Positions 1 to 6,950 of a stretch of 64,000 nt of DNA are shown in pieces (within the stretch, counting starts at the first letter, position 1; each line of letters starts with the position of its first letter). Below the pieces are notes generated by a model, which was not told where the DNA came from, made no database searches, and was given only the letters and a program-made list of their open reading frames with translations. The stretch lies in contig CAZAUF010000005.1 in assembly GCA_964488555.1 (NCBI GenBank), positions 1 to 64,000 on the forward strand. The letters run 5' to 3'. This DNA is from UBA2112 sp964488555 (GTDB lineage: Bacteria > Patescibacteriota > Saccharimonadia > Saccharimonadales > Saccharimonadaceae). Made by a program: the position numbers and the translations under genes.

Positions 1-1
1 G

Positions 2-133
2 ATACCAACAAAGGTGCGACCACGACCACGAGTGATAGATGGTTTCATGCACCCGCGTAATGCTCGAGATGTCATTGCTCCTACTGATGCAGTCGATGGA
101 TTCCCGGGGATCGCCCATCCGTCGCTCTCCTGA
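2..133 (+). CDS. 3' end of an unidentified protein cut by the window edge
   Basis: The second frame is open from the window edge to a TGA at 131-133. It encodes a 43-residue Arg/Pro-rich tail ending in HPSLS, with a basic stretch (KVRPRPRVIDGF) at its start. The frame runs straight up to the promoter region of the next gene, which fits a real gene end. I do not recognise the family, and the rest of the protein lies outside the window. A shorter competing frame stops at position 60. Moderate to low confidence. Confidence 0.4.
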   Translation: MPTKVRPRPRVIDGFMHPRNARDVIAPTDAVDGFPGIAHPSLS

Positions 134-163
134 GGCGATATCAGGTATAGTGTATAGCAGACT

Positions 164-1042
164 ATGCTTTATCGTTTTATTGTCATCATCATAGGCTGCA
201 TCATCGTGATGACGCCAACGGTACACGCTGTCGAAACAGACAGCGCAGGTTTGGCGATCTCACCGGTGCGTGATGAAGTCGTGCTAAAGGCCGGACAGTC
301 ATCCGTCGACACATTGACCGTGACGAACAGAACCGACCGAGCTATGACGGTGCGTATGGATGTAAAGTCGTTTTCGGTGACTGACCACACCTACGACTAT
401 CGGTTCAAGCCACTCGAGTATAGCTGGATAAAGCTTGATGTGGCGCAGATGTCTCTGAATCCGCATCAGCAAGCTACTCTTTCCTATGCCGTTGAAGTAC
501 CCGAAGACGCAGCTTCTGGCGGGTATTACTTCGTGCTTATAGCGAGTACTTCCATGATGGTACATGGTGTGACGAGTACCGTACAGGCGGCTATGCCACT
601 CTATGTGACGGTCGACGGTGGCAACCTGCGCCGCTCCAGCACGCTTGAAAATGACAAAGTGCCATTTCTCGTGATGGGCGATATGATTTTCTATACCTAT
701 GATGCCAAAAATACCGGTAACGTGCATATCAACGCAAGCTTTACAACGCGCTTGGAGGATCTGTGGGGCAACCATGCGCAGACGATAGAGTCGCATGCGA
801 TATTTCCCGGGACGATTCGTTCTGTAAGCGGCTCGCTGCAAGCACCGTTGCTGCCTGGCGTATACAGATTGGTATATGGCTACACGACAAAGGAATCTTC
901 ACAAGATGAAACTTTGCGAGAGGCGTACATTATCAATTTACCGCCGTGGTCTATTGCCGCAGGAGCGTTGCTTGCATTTACAGGTCTGTCCATACGACAA
1001 TATGTCAAGCATCAGCGAAACACTTCGGCACGTAAGGGTTAG
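164..1042 (+). CDS. DUF916-like membrane-anchored surface protein
   Basis: 292 residues. A signal peptide covers about residues 1-23 (ends VHA). A DUF916-like beta-sandwich follows (about 28-125), with the typical layout of 'KAGQ..VDTLTVTN', a WIKLD strand and a 'VPEDAASGGYYFVLIAS' strand. A second beta domain (about 150-255) precedes one membrane helix (about 263-282) and a basic tail (KHQRNTSARKG). In Firmicutes, DUF916 proteins partner with WxL proteins and attach them to peptidoglycan or the surface; a comparable anchoring role here is inferred. Start ATG lies 6-12 bases after overlapping -10-like boxes TATAGT/GTATAG (146-157), so the message may be leaderless. It ends tail-to-tail with the next gene, the stops overlapping by 4 bases (TTAG). 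Confidence 0.75.
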   Translation: MLYRFIVIIIGCIIVMTPTVHAVETDSAGLAISPVRDEVVLKAGQSSVDTLTVTNRTDRAMTVRMDVKSFSVTDHTYDYRFKPLEYSWIKLDVAQMSLNPHQQATLSYAVEVPEDAASGGYYFVLIASTSMMVHGVTSTVQAAMPLYVTVDGGNLRRSSTLENDKVPFLVMGDMIFYTYDAKNTGNVHINASFTTRLEDLWGNHAQTIESHAIFPGTIRSVSGSLQAPLLPGVYRLVYGYTTKESSQDETLREAYIINLPPWSIAAGALLAFTGLSIRQYVKHQRNTSARKG

Positions 1043-1596
1043 CTTTCGCCAATCGCGGTATAGGTGATATCTGTCGTATACGTACCCGAGCTTTTTGACA
1101 TATCCACCACCGCACCGTAGGTGACAGTGGTGTCATCACCGTCCTTGTATGGTCCGCTCGCGTCCTTGAGTAAAGCTTGCGACAGCGTCATGCCAAGGAA
1201 GTTGGTTGTCGAACCGGTTGTATTGTATCCCCAGCTATTAACGGCGAGAGAATTCATAGTGTTGTTGCTGCTTGCCGCTATGGTGTCGGTTCCGTTCGAT
1301 AAAGAGGTATCGGTCGTCGCATTGACATAAAGCTTATAGCCGATGACATCAGTCGAAGTTACCGTGACCGTATGCGACCCGGTACCGCTGAAGCTTGATC
1401 CACTCGGCGTGATGGTCATTTCTACCGCATTGCTTAGAGATATGCCAAGACTGGTCGGCGATCCATAAGGAACATCCTCACCGAACACACCTGCACCGAA
1501 AGGAGCTGCAAAGACTTTCGTCGGCATAGCGATAGCCAGCGATGCCGCCAGCAGTCCAAAGGTCAGATGATGTCTTGTCGCTCGTAAACCTCTCAT
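1039..1596 (-). CDS. small secreted WxL-like surface protein
   Basis: 185 residues from ATG at 1596. An upstream in-frame start at 1635 would add 13 residues but would overlap the -10 box, so I reject it. A signal peptide ends at about residue 30 (KVFA-APFGAG). The mature part is beta-rich and Thr/Ser/Gly-rich, with a 'NSWGYN' motif in the middle and a C-terminal strand 'GTYTTDITYTAIGES'. The 202-residue product of 1707-2315 has the same plan (GEWGFAV, GTYTGTVTYTAVTN), so the two look like paralogues lying divergently. W-G-aromatic small surface proteins beside DUF916-like proteins suggest a WxL-type assembly. No anchor is visible, so retention probably depends on a partner. Confidence 0.65.
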   Translation of the reverse strand: MRGLRATRHHLTFGLLAASLAIAMPTKVFAAPFGAGVFGEDVPYGSPTSLGISLSNAVEMTITPSGSSFSGTGSHTVTVTSTDVIGYKLYVNATTDTSLSNGTDTIAASSNNTMNSLAVNSWGYNTTGSTTNFLGMTLSQALLKDASGPYKDGDDTTVTYGAVVDMSKSSGTYTTDITYTAIGES

Positions 1597-1605
1597 GATA
1601 TGATT

Positions 1606-1611
1606 ATTATA
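1606..1611 (-). promoter_or_regulatory. extended -10 box, leaderless start of the WxL-like gene
   Basis: On the minus strand TATAAT is preceded by TGC (extended -10) and lies 9 bases before the ATG at 1596. It fixes that start and rules out the upstream in-frame one. Confidence 0.6.
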
Positions 1612-1628
1612 GCAAAAGTAAAATATGC

Positions 1629-1657
1629 TTGACATTACGCTTATGGTCTGACAATAT
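1629..1657 (+). promoter_or_regulatory. candidate promoter for the 1707 gene
   Basis: TTGACA at 1629-1634, a 17-base spacer and CAATAT at 1652-1657. It lies in the short divergent region between the two WxL-like genes and leaves a leader of about 40 bases carrying an AAGGAA ribosome site before 1707. The -10 is a weak match. Confidence 0.4.
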
Positions 1658-1706
1658 GTAGCTATATATAGTAGTACATAAGCGTGCTAATCAAGGAAAT
1701 AGAAAA

Positions 1707-2315
1707 ATGAAAACAAGATCGACAAACAAAGTTAAGGCATTAGGTGTAGTACTGGCAGCTGCGGTGGTCGTACTGTCACCGGTTGCAGCGTCTGCTGCTA
1801 ATACTAACGGCGATACCGACATTTCTGTCACCATCAATGATGGTATTTCGCTGACAACCTCTGAAACTGTAGCGTTCAGTCTGGTGCCTACGGCTGACGG
1901 TGTGGTCAGTAGCGGTATGGATACGGTGACTGTAAATACAAATGTGGACGCAGGCTACACACTGACCATGACGGATTCTGATACGACAACTACTCTTGCA
2001 GGCGATTCAGATTCGTTTGCTGCGACTAGCAACACGACAGCTGCGCCAGGGGTTCTGGCGAATGGTGAGTGGGGCTTTGCCGTAGCGGGTAATACCGGCT
2101 TTGACGGATCCTACACGACAGAGACAAATAACACCTCCAGCACGTCTAAATGGGCAGCTGTACCAGCAAGCGACGGTACTCCATACCAAATAAAGACGAC
2201 CGCTAGCCCTGCTCTAGACGATGAATCAGATGTATGGTTCGCTGCCAAGGCGAATACCAGCCAAGCTCCAGGCACATATACCGGTACGGTTACATACACT
2301 GCTGTTACTAACTAA
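1707..2315 (+). CDS. small secreted WxL-like surface protein
   Basis: 202 residues. A signal peptide ends at about residue 30 (VAASAA-NTNG). The mature part is acidic, Thr/Ser/Asp-rich and predicted all-beta, with 'GEWGFAV' near residue 115 and a closing strand 'GTYTGTVTYTAVTN'. It resembles the divergently encoded 185-residue protein in length, motif order and C-terminus. The following gene (2354) is a DUF916-like protein 38 bases on, so the two probably form a transcription unit in which the secreted subunit is made with its anchor. No cysteine pair or sorting signal is present. The structural role is inferred from context. Confidence 0.68.
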   Translation: MKTRSTNKVKALGVVLAAAVVVLSPVAASAANTNGDTDISVTINDGISLTTSETVAFSLVPTADGVVSSGMDTVTVNTNVDAGYTLTMTDSDTTTTLAGDSDSFAATSNTTAAPGVLANGEWGFAVAGNTGFDGSYTTETNNTSSTSKWAAVPASDGTPYQIKTTASPALDDESDVWFAAKANTSQAPGTYTGTVTYTAVTN

Positions 2316-2353
2316 TTGAAATCTGAATATAAACGGGAGGAGAGCAAAGACGC

Positions 2354-3283
2354 ATGACTATAGGCGCCAGCATGATTCAACATGGCGAAAAATTACAGAA
2401 AGTGTGCCTCGCACTTCTCGTCGCGATACTTTGCCTTGCACTCACACCTCCGGTGCTGGCGCAGTCCGATAATCAGCGTGAGAGTATCACACTGTCTCCA
2501 ACTAGCCGTAAGTACACGATGGATGCAGGGGAGACGATTAGTGACAAGCTGACAATCGTCAACGATGGCAAGACTGACTATGATTTCTTGGTCTATGCCC
2601 GGCCGTACTCAATTCAGGATAATAAATATACCAATCCTGACTTTACGAACCCAACGAAAAATGCCGACCTCTATGGCTGGGTGCAGTTTCCTAAGACGAA
2701 GTATCATGCCAAAGCCGGTGCGACGGTAGAGGTTCCTTATACCATCAGTGTACCTCCAAAAGCTGCTCCAGGTGGACACTACGGTGTCATATTTGCCGAA
2801 GTGCAGCCTGGTGAAGACCAAGAAGCATCTGGGAATACTATCATGCGCAAAAAGCGTGTCGGTGCGGTAGTTTACGCGACAGTCAATGGCAAAGTCATAT
2901 TAAGCGGTAGCGATGCAGGTAGTTCGATTCCATTTTGGCAGGTAGAGGCCCCCATGACGGTATCGGCTGCCGCCAAGAATACCGGTAATACGCACTTTAC
3001 CGACAGTGTCCGCATGACCGTCCGTGATGCACTTGGTAATGTGAAATACCAGTCGACCGCTGACTATCAGGTATTGCCCGGTACTACTCGTACTATCGAT
3101 AGTGAATGGCGTGGGGCACCTTGGTTTGGTCTGTTCAAGGTGGAGCTTGAGCAGAAGTTTCTCGATAAGACAGTCAAGACTGAAGGTTATGTACTCATGA
3201 TGCCGAGATTCCTGCCGGTATTGTTGCTCGTCATGATTGTGATCGGAGGCGCATATGCGATCCGCCGCAAACACAAGAAATAA
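2354..3283 (+). CDS. DUF916-like membrane-anchored surface protein
   Basis: 309 residues. The signal segment covers about residues 12-36 (ends VLAQS). A DUF916-like domain (about 45-150) shows 'DAGETISDKLTIVNDG', 'YGWVQFPKTKYHAKAG' and 'SVPPKAAPGGHYGVIFAE', the usual alternation of strands. A second beta domain (about 170-275) includes 'NTGNTHFTDSVRMTV', closely matching 'NTGNVHINASFTTRL' of the product at 164, so the two are paralogues. A C-terminal membrane helix (about 283-302) ends in RRKHKK. GGGAGGAG lies about 11 bases before the start; an alternative ATG is 18 bases further in. The 3' end overlaps the next gene by 29 bases, implying translational coupling. Confidence 0.75.
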   Translation: MTIGASMIQHGEKLQKVCLALLVAILCLALTPPVLAQSDNQRESITLSPTSRKYTMDAGETISDKLTIVNDGKTDYDFLVYARPYSIQDNKYTNPDFTNPTKNADLYGWVQFPKTKYHAKAGATVEVPYTISVPPKAAPGGHYGVIFAEVQPGEDQEASGNTIMRKKRVGAVVYATVNGKVILSGSDAGSSIPFWQVEAPMTVSAAAKNTGNTHFTDSVRMTVRDALGNVKYQSTADYQVLPGTTRTIDSEWRGAPWFGLFKVELEQKFLDKTVKTEGYVLMMPRFLPVLLLVMIVIGGAYAIRRKHKK

Positions 3284-4082
3284 GGTTTACCACCTTTTCG
3301 TTATAGCGATAGCGACTGCTTTCTCTGTTTTGATGGTATCGACCGTTATATACGGACATGCGGTTGCGCAGACGACTGTCGGTGCGACGGTGTGCACGGA
3401 AGGCTCCTCGATTACCTTGAATGAACCAAAAAGCGATAGCGTACTGACCAGTCCGACGGTACCAGTGAGCGGTACTGTGAAGCAGGCGAGTCAAATCGAA
3501 GTATATGTTGATGATGCTTTTGACGGCGTCATTCCTCTGGATATGGGGCAGACATCATTTAGCGGCACAGTACAGATAGGTAGTGGCACGCATACCATTA
3601 CAGTAGTGGCACTTGATATGTGCTCCGGCCCCAACGACACGGCTTCAGCCGTGGTGACATTTACGCCACCTCCGCAGAAGCCATCGACAGGCGCAGAGAC
3701 TCCGACGACTGCAGGTGGTGTTGTTGCCCCGGGTGCGTCATCAGTAGAGAGTATCGATGACAATGAATCACGATGGGGTATTAGTGGTCAGATCGAGAAT
3801 CTTATGAAGCCGCTCGAAAGTGTTACAGCGTGGCTCAATATAGATATGGGTGGAGAGATCGGTTTGTCTCAGGGTATGCCTGTGGGTAGAGCAGTTACCG
3901 TGACGACAGGTATGTATCTCCTTGTCGTCGGTATTGCTCCAGCGGCACTGCAGTGGGTAGGCAGTCTTCCTGTTGTGACACAAGCATTGCCGTCTATGTC
4001 TTCTACTGGTCGAGTGCGGCTCTTTTCGCGCTTTGGACGTATCGTTGGGCTTCTACTTACGCTCGGAGCACTCTTCCTCTAG
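3255..4082 (+). CDS. Ig-like domain membrane protein of the surface cluster
   Basis: 275 residues. The start lies inside the previous gene, with GGAG at 3244-3247 at good spacing. An N-terminal signal or anchor helix (about 12-35) is followed by an Ig-like domain (about 50-125) of the type 'LTSPTVPVSGTVKQASQIEVYVDD', usual in cell-surface beta-sandwiches. A Pro/Thr-rich linker leads to an amphipathic segment, then two hydrophobic helices (about 212-235 and 261-275), the last ending at the stop. Co-translation with a DUF916-like protein suggests a structural or assembly role at the surface. No enzymatic motif is visible and the family is not recognised. Confidence 0.6.
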   Translation: MRSAANTRNKVYHLFVIAIATAFSVLMVSTVIYGHAVAQTTVGATVCTEGSSITLNEPKSDSVLTSPTVPVSGTVKQASQIEVYVDDAFDGVIPLDMGQTSFSGTVQIGSGTHTITVVALDMCSGPNDTASAVVTFTPPPQKPSTGAETPTTAGGVVAPGASSVESIDDNESRWGISGQIENLMKPLESVTAWLNIDMGGEIGLSQGMPVGRAVTVTTGMYLLVVGIAPAALQWVGSLPVVTQALPSMSSTGRVRLFSRFGRIVGLLLTLGALFL

Positions 4083-4085
4083 GGA

Positions 4086-4114
4086 TTGCCCTTATGTTTG
4101 TTTTTTACTATAGT
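4086..4114 (+). promoter_or_regulatory. promoter for the 66-residue Tat-like peptide
   Basis: TTGCCC (4086-4091), a 17-base spacer and TATAGT (4109-4114), followed after 8 bases by ATG at 4123. It predicts a leaderless or near-leaderless mRNA and favours ATG 4123 over the TTG at 4114, which lies within the -10 box. Confidence 0.55.
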
Positions 4115-4122
4115 TGAAGTAC

Positions 4123-4323
4123 ATGTCGCTGATAAAGGAGTTGCTATCAAAACCGATGAGCCGCAAGGAATTCTTGCAGCTGCTCATGGTGGCTATCATC
4201 TCTATGCTCGGTATCAATAACTTTATCGCCTCTCTCTTGCGTAATCGCACTTCGTCGACGACAAATACTTCCGGCAAATCGCCGCAGTCACACGGGTTTG
4301 GTTCGCGTACGTTTGGCAGCTAA
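4123..4323 (+). CDS. 66-residue Tat-signal-like membrane peptide
   Basis: The peptide has a twin-basic motif 'MSRKEFLQLL' at residues 12-21, followed by a hydrophobic helix (about 20-38, VAIISMLGINNFIASLL) and a hydrophilic Ser/Thr/Gly tail. The motif resembles a Tat signal (S-R-x-F-L) but no folded domain follows, so it may instead be a single-span peptide. It lies between the surface cluster and the tail-fibre-like genes. Opposite-strand frames over the same bases look like shadows. Promoter spacing chose the start. Function unknown. Confidence 0.55.
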   Translation: MSLIKELLSKPMSRKEFLQLLMVAIISMLGINNFIASLLRNRTSSTTNTSGKSPQSHGFGSRTFGS

Positions 4324-4341
4324 TAGCTAGACTGTGCAGCA

Positions 4342-4370
4342 TTGTCCTCAAGCTTACTCTCCGCTATACT
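4342..4370 (+). promoter_or_regulatory. promoter with a long leader before the tail-fibre-like genes
   Basis: TTGTCC (4342-4347), an exact 17-base spacer and TATACT (4365-4370). The predicted start near 4377 gives an untranslated leader of about 235 bases before the ATG at 4611, long for this compact genome. Confidence 0.5.
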
Positions 4371-4376
4371 TACCCT

Positions 4377-4610
4377 AGGCCTCGTGGAGGGGTCAATTAA
4401 CGCATTGCGGGGGTAGGTGAAACAGGGAAGAGTACTGTTCTCGTCCGATGTATGCCACGCAGACATGCTGCGTACCCCTGTTAAAACGTCTCGGCTCACC
4501 CTAGTGAGTCTTGCTGGCGTTGCGGTTAGTGGCTGGTGGTTAGTGGTGAAGATTTCCGCATCACTCGCTACGAGCCACTATCCACTCGCCGACCGTAGGG
4601 AGACCATCCA
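4377..4610 (+). other. long structured 5' leader, no gene seen
   Basis: No convincing coding frame. Self-complementary pieces include GGGGTA/TACCCC (around 4410 and 4483) and TAGTGGCT/AGCCACTA (around 4528 and 4571), the latter enclosing GTGGTGA and TCACT. The segment ends in a GGGAG ribosome site 8 bases before ATG 4611. It could be a cis-regulatory RNA or a remnant of phage-derived sequence. I could not match it to a known riboswitch class. Confidence 0.35.
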
Positions 4611-5513
4611 ATGGTAAGACTTCCTATAGTGAATTCCGACGACGGTACCTGGGGCGACATCCTTCGTGATTTCATCATGAAGGAACATCTCAACGATGAT
4701 AATGCCTCTACCCCAACAAACGGCGGCCACCACAAGATTACCATTGCTCCCGGTACCGCCAGTGCCGGTACCGCTCCCATCACGTTTACCACCGGCACTC
4801 TGCTCACTACGCCCGAAGCCGGAGCCATGGAGTTTGCCGGTGACCACTACTACCTCACCACTGCCAGCGGCACGAGGAAGAAGATCGCCACCTACGACGA
4901 AGGTTCTCCTGGAGCAACCGGCGACCTCTACTACCGCAACAGCTCCGGCTACTTTACGCGGTTGCCGGTTGGTTCCGAAGACCAAGTCCTGACCGTGAAC
5001 GGTTCTGGACTGCCGACGTGGCAAGATACGGCCGTGCCATCAGGTTTCGTCGTCGACGAAGACAACATGGCAAGCAACAGTAGCACGCAAGTGCCAACGC
5101 AACAGAGCGTGAAAGCATATGTGGACAGCGGACTTGCAGGCAAAGCAAATACGTCACATACGCACACTATCAGCAACGTGACCGGTCTCCAGACTGCTCT
5201 CGACGGCAAAGCTGCGACTTCGCACACGCACAGCATCGCCAATGTTACTAATCTGCAATCAACGCTTGATGGCAAAGCTGCCACATCCCACACCCACACC
5301 GCTTCGCAGATATCTGACTCCACTTCTATCGGACGCTCTGTCCTGACCGCTGCTAGTGCTGCCGCCGCACGTAGTGCTATAGGTGCAGGTACGGGTAACG
5401 TCTCCGGTTCAAACAACGGCACTCCGACTGCGCTGACGCTGTGGACAGGTACGCTGGCGCAGTACGAAGCACTTGGTTCTTATGATTCTAATACGGTGTA
5501 TATAGTGACATGA
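4611..5513 (+). CDS. phage-tail-fibre-like protein with SHTHT repeats
   Basis: 300 residues, no signal peptide. The N-terminal part contains 'GDLYYRNSSGYFTRLPVGS' followed by 'QVLTVNGSGLPTWQD', wording typical of phage tail fibre or collar proteins. Residues about 180-240 hold three near-repeats of the form SHTHxIxNVTxLQxxLDGKAAT, the trimeric tail-fibre repeat. The C-terminus ends 'YEALGSYDSNTVYIVT', a common tail-protein ending. It overlaps the next gene by 4 bases (ATGA), so the two are translated together. No capsid, terminase, integrase or lysis genes lie nearby, so this is a domesticated or isolated tail module rather than a prophage. Confidence 0.7.
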   Translation: MVRLPIVNSDDGTWGDILRDFIMKEHLNDDNASTPTNGGHHKITIAPGTASAGTAPITFTTGTLLTTPEAGAMEFAGDHYYLTTASGTRKKIATYDEGSPGATGDLYYRNSSGYFTRLPVGSEDQVLTVNGSGLPTWQDTAVPSGFVVDEDNMASNSSTQVPTQQSVKAYVDSGLAGKANTSHTHTISNVTGLQTALDGKAATSHTHSIANVTNLQSTLDGKAATSHTHTASQISDSTSIGRSVLTAASAAAARSAIGAGTGNVSGSNNGTPTALTLWTGTLAQYEALGSYDSNTVYIVT

Positions 5514-6805
5514 GTATGCGTTGGGGGTCAGAGTATGTGCGAGGTGTGAGCCTAGGGTCAACTCCGGCAAAGGCGGTATATCGAGGAGATACCAAAATAT
5601 GGCCACCGCCAAGTCCGTCTTTAATGTCCTATACAAATGCCGGAAGCTATACGTATACTATTCCCGCTGGTTACGACAAAATTGATGTTATCTTGCTTGG
5701 CGGTGGTGGTAGCGGCGCGGGAGGGCAGACATTTAGTAACAACTATGGTAACGGTGGCGGCGGTGGTCAGTGGCACACCACAACCTTGACTCGTGGCGTT
5801 GACTTTCCCACGAATGCTACGACCATATCGGGAACCATCGGTACTGGCGGTGCTGGAGCCCCGGCCAACAGTAACGGACAGCCGGGTAATCCGACTACTG
5901 CCACCATCTCAGGATATGTATCACTGCAAGCCAATGGTGGAGCAGCTGGGATAGGACAAAATACCAATGGAAATGGTCTGTCGCCAGGCAATATTGCATA
6001 CAACGACAGGGAATATATTGGCGGAGCGCAAGCTAACGGTCCCGGCAATGCTGTACCTGCGAATTCACCAGGGGGAGGCAGTCCGGGTGGCGAGGGGCGT
6101 ACTTTGGGTACAGGACGCTCAACCGCAGCTGGAGCTTCGGGTGCAGCATGGTTTTATGCATATTCGGGACCGAGGCCATACCCGCTTTTTTCCACGATGG
6201 TATCATATGACGCTACTGGCACAGGCGGCACAGGAAGTGGAAGTACAAGTACCTATACGGCCACTGGTACTCATGAGTGTAGTGGTAGTGCGGTTGTTGT
6301 TGCGGTCAGTGCATCGTCGTTTAGTGGATCTATATCAAGCTGCACGGTGACATATGGCGGCCAGCCTATGACGCTGCTCGGATCAGATACGGCGGGTGGG
6401 GCATCGTACTCGTGCGTATACCTGTTCGGCATACTGAATCCGCCGACTGGCTCACAAACAATCAGCGTGTCCGCTTCAGGTACGTATATGATAGGTTTGA
6501 CTATGACGTCAGTTTCGTATCATGGAGTGGTGAGTTTTGGCACAGCAGTAAGTGTTACGGGTGCCACTAACCCTCCTACTCATACAGTGAGCGCACATGA
6601 GGAGGGGAGTATGATTGCACATACGGTAGGCTTGTTTGCGAATGCTTCGGTGCTTACATATAACCAAACCTTACGTTCAGCACGAAACACAACCTATTCA
6701 TCAATATGTCAGGGTGACGCTGAAGGGGCACCGAGTGTTACTTTTTCTCCGACATTTTCTTCCCACACTGCATGGGCATGTATCGCTGTCGAACTCATAC
6801 CGTAA
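5510..6805 (+). CDS. glycine-rich tail-like protein
   Basis: 431 residues, translationally coupled to the tail-fibre-like gene by ATGA. It begins 'MSMRWGSEYVRGVSLGSTPAKAVYRGDTKIW', a motif of phage minor tail proteins that ends in a short hydrophilic turn. Residues about 45-215 form a Gly/Asn-rich domain starting 'GSYTYTIPAGYDKIDVILLG', matching glycine-rich phage tail or receptor-tip domains. Residues about 225-431 are a beta-sandwich-like Ser/Thr-rich domain. No signal peptide, so export would need a dedicated route or lysis. The partner order fits a fibre plus tip pair. Target or role is unknown. Confidence 0.62.
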   Translation: MSMRWGSEYVRGVSLGSTPAKAVYRGDTKIWPPPSPSLMSYTNAGSYTYTIPAGYDKIDVILLGGGGSGAGGQTFSNNYGNGGGGGQWHTTTLTRGVDFPTNATTISGTIGTGGAGAPANSNGQPGNPTTATISGYVSLQANGGAAGIGQNTNGNGLSPGNIAYNDREYIGGAQANGPGNAVPANSPGGGSPGGEGRTLGTGRSTAAGASGAAWFYAYSGPRPYPLFSTMVSYDATGTGGTGSGSTSTYTATGTHECSGSAVVVAVSASSFSGSISSCTVTYGGQPMTLLGSDTAGGASYSCVYLFGILNPPTGSQTISVSASGTYMIGLTMTSVSYHGVVSFGTAVSVTGATNPPTHTVSAHEEGSMIAHTVGLFANASVLTYNQTLRSARNTTYSSICQGDAEGAPSVTFSPTFSSHTAWACIAVELIP

Positions 6806-6830
6806 GCTGAGTGCGGGTGACAATATAAAA

Positions 6831-6857
6831 TTAGCACTCTTGACATACGAGTGCTAA
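6831..6857 (+). promoter_or_regulatory. CIRCE operator of dnaK (HrcA site)
   Basis: A perfect TTAGCACTC, 9-base spacer, GAGTGCTAA inverted repeat, the canonical CIRCE element bound by HrcA. The dnaK -35 box lies in its spacer. Confidence 0.95.
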
Positions 6858-6868
6858 TTATTTACACT
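6840..6868 (+). promoter_or_regulatory. dnaK promoter embedded in CIRCE
   Basis: TTGACA (6840-6845), 17 bases, TACACT (6863-6868). The -35 occupies the CIRCE spacer, so HrcA binding would directly exclude RNA polymerase. The leader to the ATG at 6951 is about 75 bases and carries an AAGGAAGG ribosome site. Confidence 0.8.
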
Positions 6869-6950
6869 AAAATTATTGGCAATCTATGCAGTAGAGTGCT
6901 AGAATAGGATTAATGAAACAACCAGCTATATAAAGGAAGGGATAGAAATC

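Noticed and set aside
4377..4610. Cobalamin or other known riboswitch
   Set aside because: Some short stretches recall the B12 box, but the conserved core elements do not line up.
4417..4617. 66-codon frame in the 4377-4610 leader
   Set aside because: No ribosome site, atypical composition, and it runs over the promoter-proximal structured segment and into the next gene's start.
4611..6805. Prophage
   Set aside because: Only two tail-fibre-like genes; no capsid, portal, terminase, integrase or lysis gene within the window.
4377..6805. Diversity-generating retroelement acting on the tail-like genes
   Set aside because: No reverse transcriptase or template/variable repeat pair is present.
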